IMG/VR virus record: IMGVR_UViG_3300042879_002524
Location: 1 to 64,000 of that record
DNA length: 64,000 nucleotides
Direction: 5' to 3' (one strand)
Source: a virus
A model generated the notes under the pieces. That model was not told where the DNA came from. It searched no databases and saw only the letters and a program-made list of their open reading frames with translations. A program made the translations under genes and the position numbers. Shown one piece after another: positions 62,463 to 64,000 of the stretch. The stretch's first letter is position 1; each line of letters starts with the position of its first letter.

Positions 62463-63305
62463 TTAAAATTTTGTTTTAAATTTTGGTAACATTTTTCCAT
62501 TTGCCGATTTATTCTCTAAATTAAACGATCCTAATTCATACATTCTCATAATCATTTCATGAAATTCCGCGGCACTTCTAGGTTTTTCAAATTTGGAACT
62601 TGTATTATCGTCAGTATAATTAATAACACCATATAAATTGCTTCGAATTTCAGCAACTACTTTATTATCAGATGACATATCTAACATTTTACCAATTGGC
62701 TGTTGTGGATTAAAAATTGAATTAATATTTTTTAAAGATGCATCTTTTGGCATATTAAAAATTGCATTTACTGAAATACTATTCAATCCGTTACTAGATA
62801 ATGCATAATTATATTGTTTTTGAAATTTCATTGCTAGTTTTTGATCTATAGATCCAGGTGTGGATAATCGTAATATCCAATCAATATATACACATACCAT
62901 ATATGTAGAATTAGTATTATTTCGTATAATATATTGTTTAATTAAGTTATACATTAAATCAGTATCTCGTTTACGACTAGCAGCTCCAAATTTTTGTAAA
63001 AATTCTACTGAGCTAGTTATTAACGGAATCCATGCTTTTTTAGCAATTATAGCTACGTTCCTATCTTTAGGATCTTTAGATCCTCCTTTTAATCTACGTT
63101 CCGCATCTTCTTTTGATTTGCGTTCCGCATCTTGTTTTGCCTTTAAAGCTGCGGCATCTCTAGCTCGTTTTGCTGCATCTGCATCTCCTCCGGATTTAGG
63201 TGGTGTAGTTATCTTACCGGTACTAGTAGATTTACTTTTTGTTGCTTGTTGTATTGCAGCATCAGCCCCAGCCCATGGATCTTCTTGTTCGTTAATTTTA
63301 TACAT
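62463..63305 (-). CDS. Hypothetical protein, 280 aa
   Basis: Not recognised. The N-terminal 85 residues are low-complexity and charged (Lys/Ala/Asp with AAKRARDAAALKAKQDAER). The rest is helical (ITSSVEFLQKFGAASRKRD, TYMVCVYIDWILRLS) and ends basic (KMLPKFKTKF). MYKINEQEDPWAG at the start is unlike the L-x-E leaders. It directly precedes the endonuclease gene with no gap. Confidence 0.6.
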   Translation of the reverse strand: MYKINEQEDPWAGADAAIQQATKSKSTSTGKITTPPKSGGDADAAKRARDAAALKAKQDAERKSKEDAERRLKGGSKDPKDRNVAIIAKKAWIPLITSSVEFLQKFGAASRKRDTDLMYNLIKQYIIRNNTNSTYMVCVYIDWILRLSTPGSIDQKLAMKFQKQYNYALSSNGLNSISVNAIFNMPKDASLKNINSIFNPQQPIGKMLDMSSDNKVVAEIRSNLYGVINYTDDNTSSKFEKPRSAAEFHEMIMRMYELGSFNLENKSANGKMLPKFKTKF

Positions 63306-63309
63306 ATAG

Positions 63310-64000
63310 TTATTTCAATTTAGTTCGTAATAAATCTATAAAATCTGATGTTACTATATCTGGATTTAAATCTTTATATTTCAAAAGATCTTTTATAACA
63401 GATATTATTTGTTGTGTACCACCTAGTTTTTTCAACACCGGCATACCATCCCAAAAATCACCACGATTTTCTTTTGTATTTAATGCATTTTTAACATTGT
63501 TATACCAAGCTTTATTTTCAACGCGTCCAATAGATTCTGCAAATCTTAACATTAAAACTTGCACTTTATAAAATTCATTATCATCTTTTAATCCTACTTT
63601 AAATCCGCCAGCTGGCACAATAATAGAATTTAAAATTTCATTTGATATTTTATCAGGTGTTAAATCTAAAACTGGAATACCTTGTTTAGTTGTAGTTGTC
63701 GATGTTTCCGGTTGTTTAGGTGTATCACCTATCGATAAAAGTTCAGGTTTTTCTGCAGGATCTTTAATTCTAACTACCCAATCAGAAATATTAATTTTAT
63801 TTATATCAAAAACCAAACCTCCTTGTTTAAACGTTTTTAACCATCCGGGCGTCGATGAATTAATCTTTACACGTTTAAATTGACTAATCATATCAGCTTT
63901 TACATAGGTACATACAACTTTATATCTTGCTCGTTTCTTTTCGTTTTTAGTATCTTTAGCATCAATATCCCCACTAATAAACCAAAAATAACCGGCACTT
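63310..64000 (-). CDS. Partial hypothetical protein, 5' end beyond window
   Basis: The frame is open from 63310 to the right edge of the window, so the true start lies outside. An internal ATG at 63891 begins a 193-aa portion, but 36 further codons (SAGYFWFISGDIDAKDTK and on) continue upstream in frame, which suggests that ATG is not the start. The body is helical/beta mixed, with SDWVVRIKDPAEKPEL, a Thr-rich linker and VIKDLLKYKDLNPD. Function unknown. Confidence 0.6.
   Translation of the reverse strand, partial: SAGYFWFISGDIDAKDTKNEKKRARYKVVCTYVKADMISQFKRVKINSSTPGWLKTFKQGGLVFDINKINISDWVVRIKDPAEKPELLSIGDTPKQPETSTTTTKQGIPVLDLTPDKISNEILNSIIVPAGGFKVGLKDDNEFYKVQVLMLRFAESIGRVENKAWYNNVKNALNTKENRGDFWDGMPVLKKLGGTQQIISVIKDLLKYKDLNPDIVTSDFIDLLRTKLK

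Overview
The window is 64 kb of AT-rich DNA from a T4-like contractile-tailed phage (myovirus). Every gene I can support lies on the minus strand, so transcription runs from high to low coordinates. There are about 65 protein genes, tightly packed and often overlapping by a few bases. I see no tRNA, rRNA, CRISPR array or insertion sequence. Both ends are cut: one gene runs off each edge. Weak clues point to a Bacteroidota host: a signal peptide of the type ending in FAQ (50209-50589), an SSB-type DDDLPF tail (4614-4985) and a DUF5522-like protein. The host is not established.

In transcription order: 64000-61980 has two unknown genes and a T7-type endonuclease I. 61979-61797 is a non-coding AT-rich stretch with two inverted repeats. 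61796-57721 holds a DnaG/gp61-type primase and a single-chain fusion of the gp47 (Mre11/SbcD) nuclease with the gp46 (Rad50/SbcC) ATPase. 57694-50209 holds a large tail protein, a two-domain nucleotidyltransferase/ligase-like protein, disordered and Cys-cluster proteins and two membrane proteins that may be spanin-like. 50208-39350 is the head module: terminase gp17, portal gp20, two conserved unknowns, protease gp21, a ribosomal protein bS21 homologue, scaffold gp22, capsid gp23 and PhoH. 39324-36339 has neck and tail-completion proteins (gp13, gp14, gp15-like). 36339-28396 is a fibre/adhesin block built from repeats. 28351-17585 is the tail: sheath gp18, tube gp19, tail assembly chaperones with a probable frameshift, tape measure gp29 and baseplate proteins.

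17547-465 returns to DNA metabolism: a divergent family-A DNA polymerase-like protein, a PD-(D/E)xK nuclease-like protein, gp32, UvsX, 5'-3' exonuclease, DnaB/gp41 helicase, class II ribonucleotide reductase, FolE-QueD-QueE (7-deazaguanine precursors), thioredoxin, a GroES-like cochaperonin and a family-B DNA polymerase (gp43).

Three genome-wide patterns stand out. (1) At least four small proteins, and perhaps the PD-(D/E)xK protein, begin with a short leader ending in L-x-E. This looks like the T4 capsid-targeting sequence cut by the gp21 protease, so they may be packaged and injected. (2) Eighteen copies of ATATTTAT (read in the sense of transcription) precede virion-type genes and the leader-bearing genes, usually 12-29 nt before the ATG. 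Replication genes lack it, which makes it a candidate late promoter; it is the reverse complement of the T4 late-promoter core. (3) Several normally separate activities are fused or unusually combined: Mre11-Rad50, NMNAT-like plus ligase-like, and PolA-like next to PolB.
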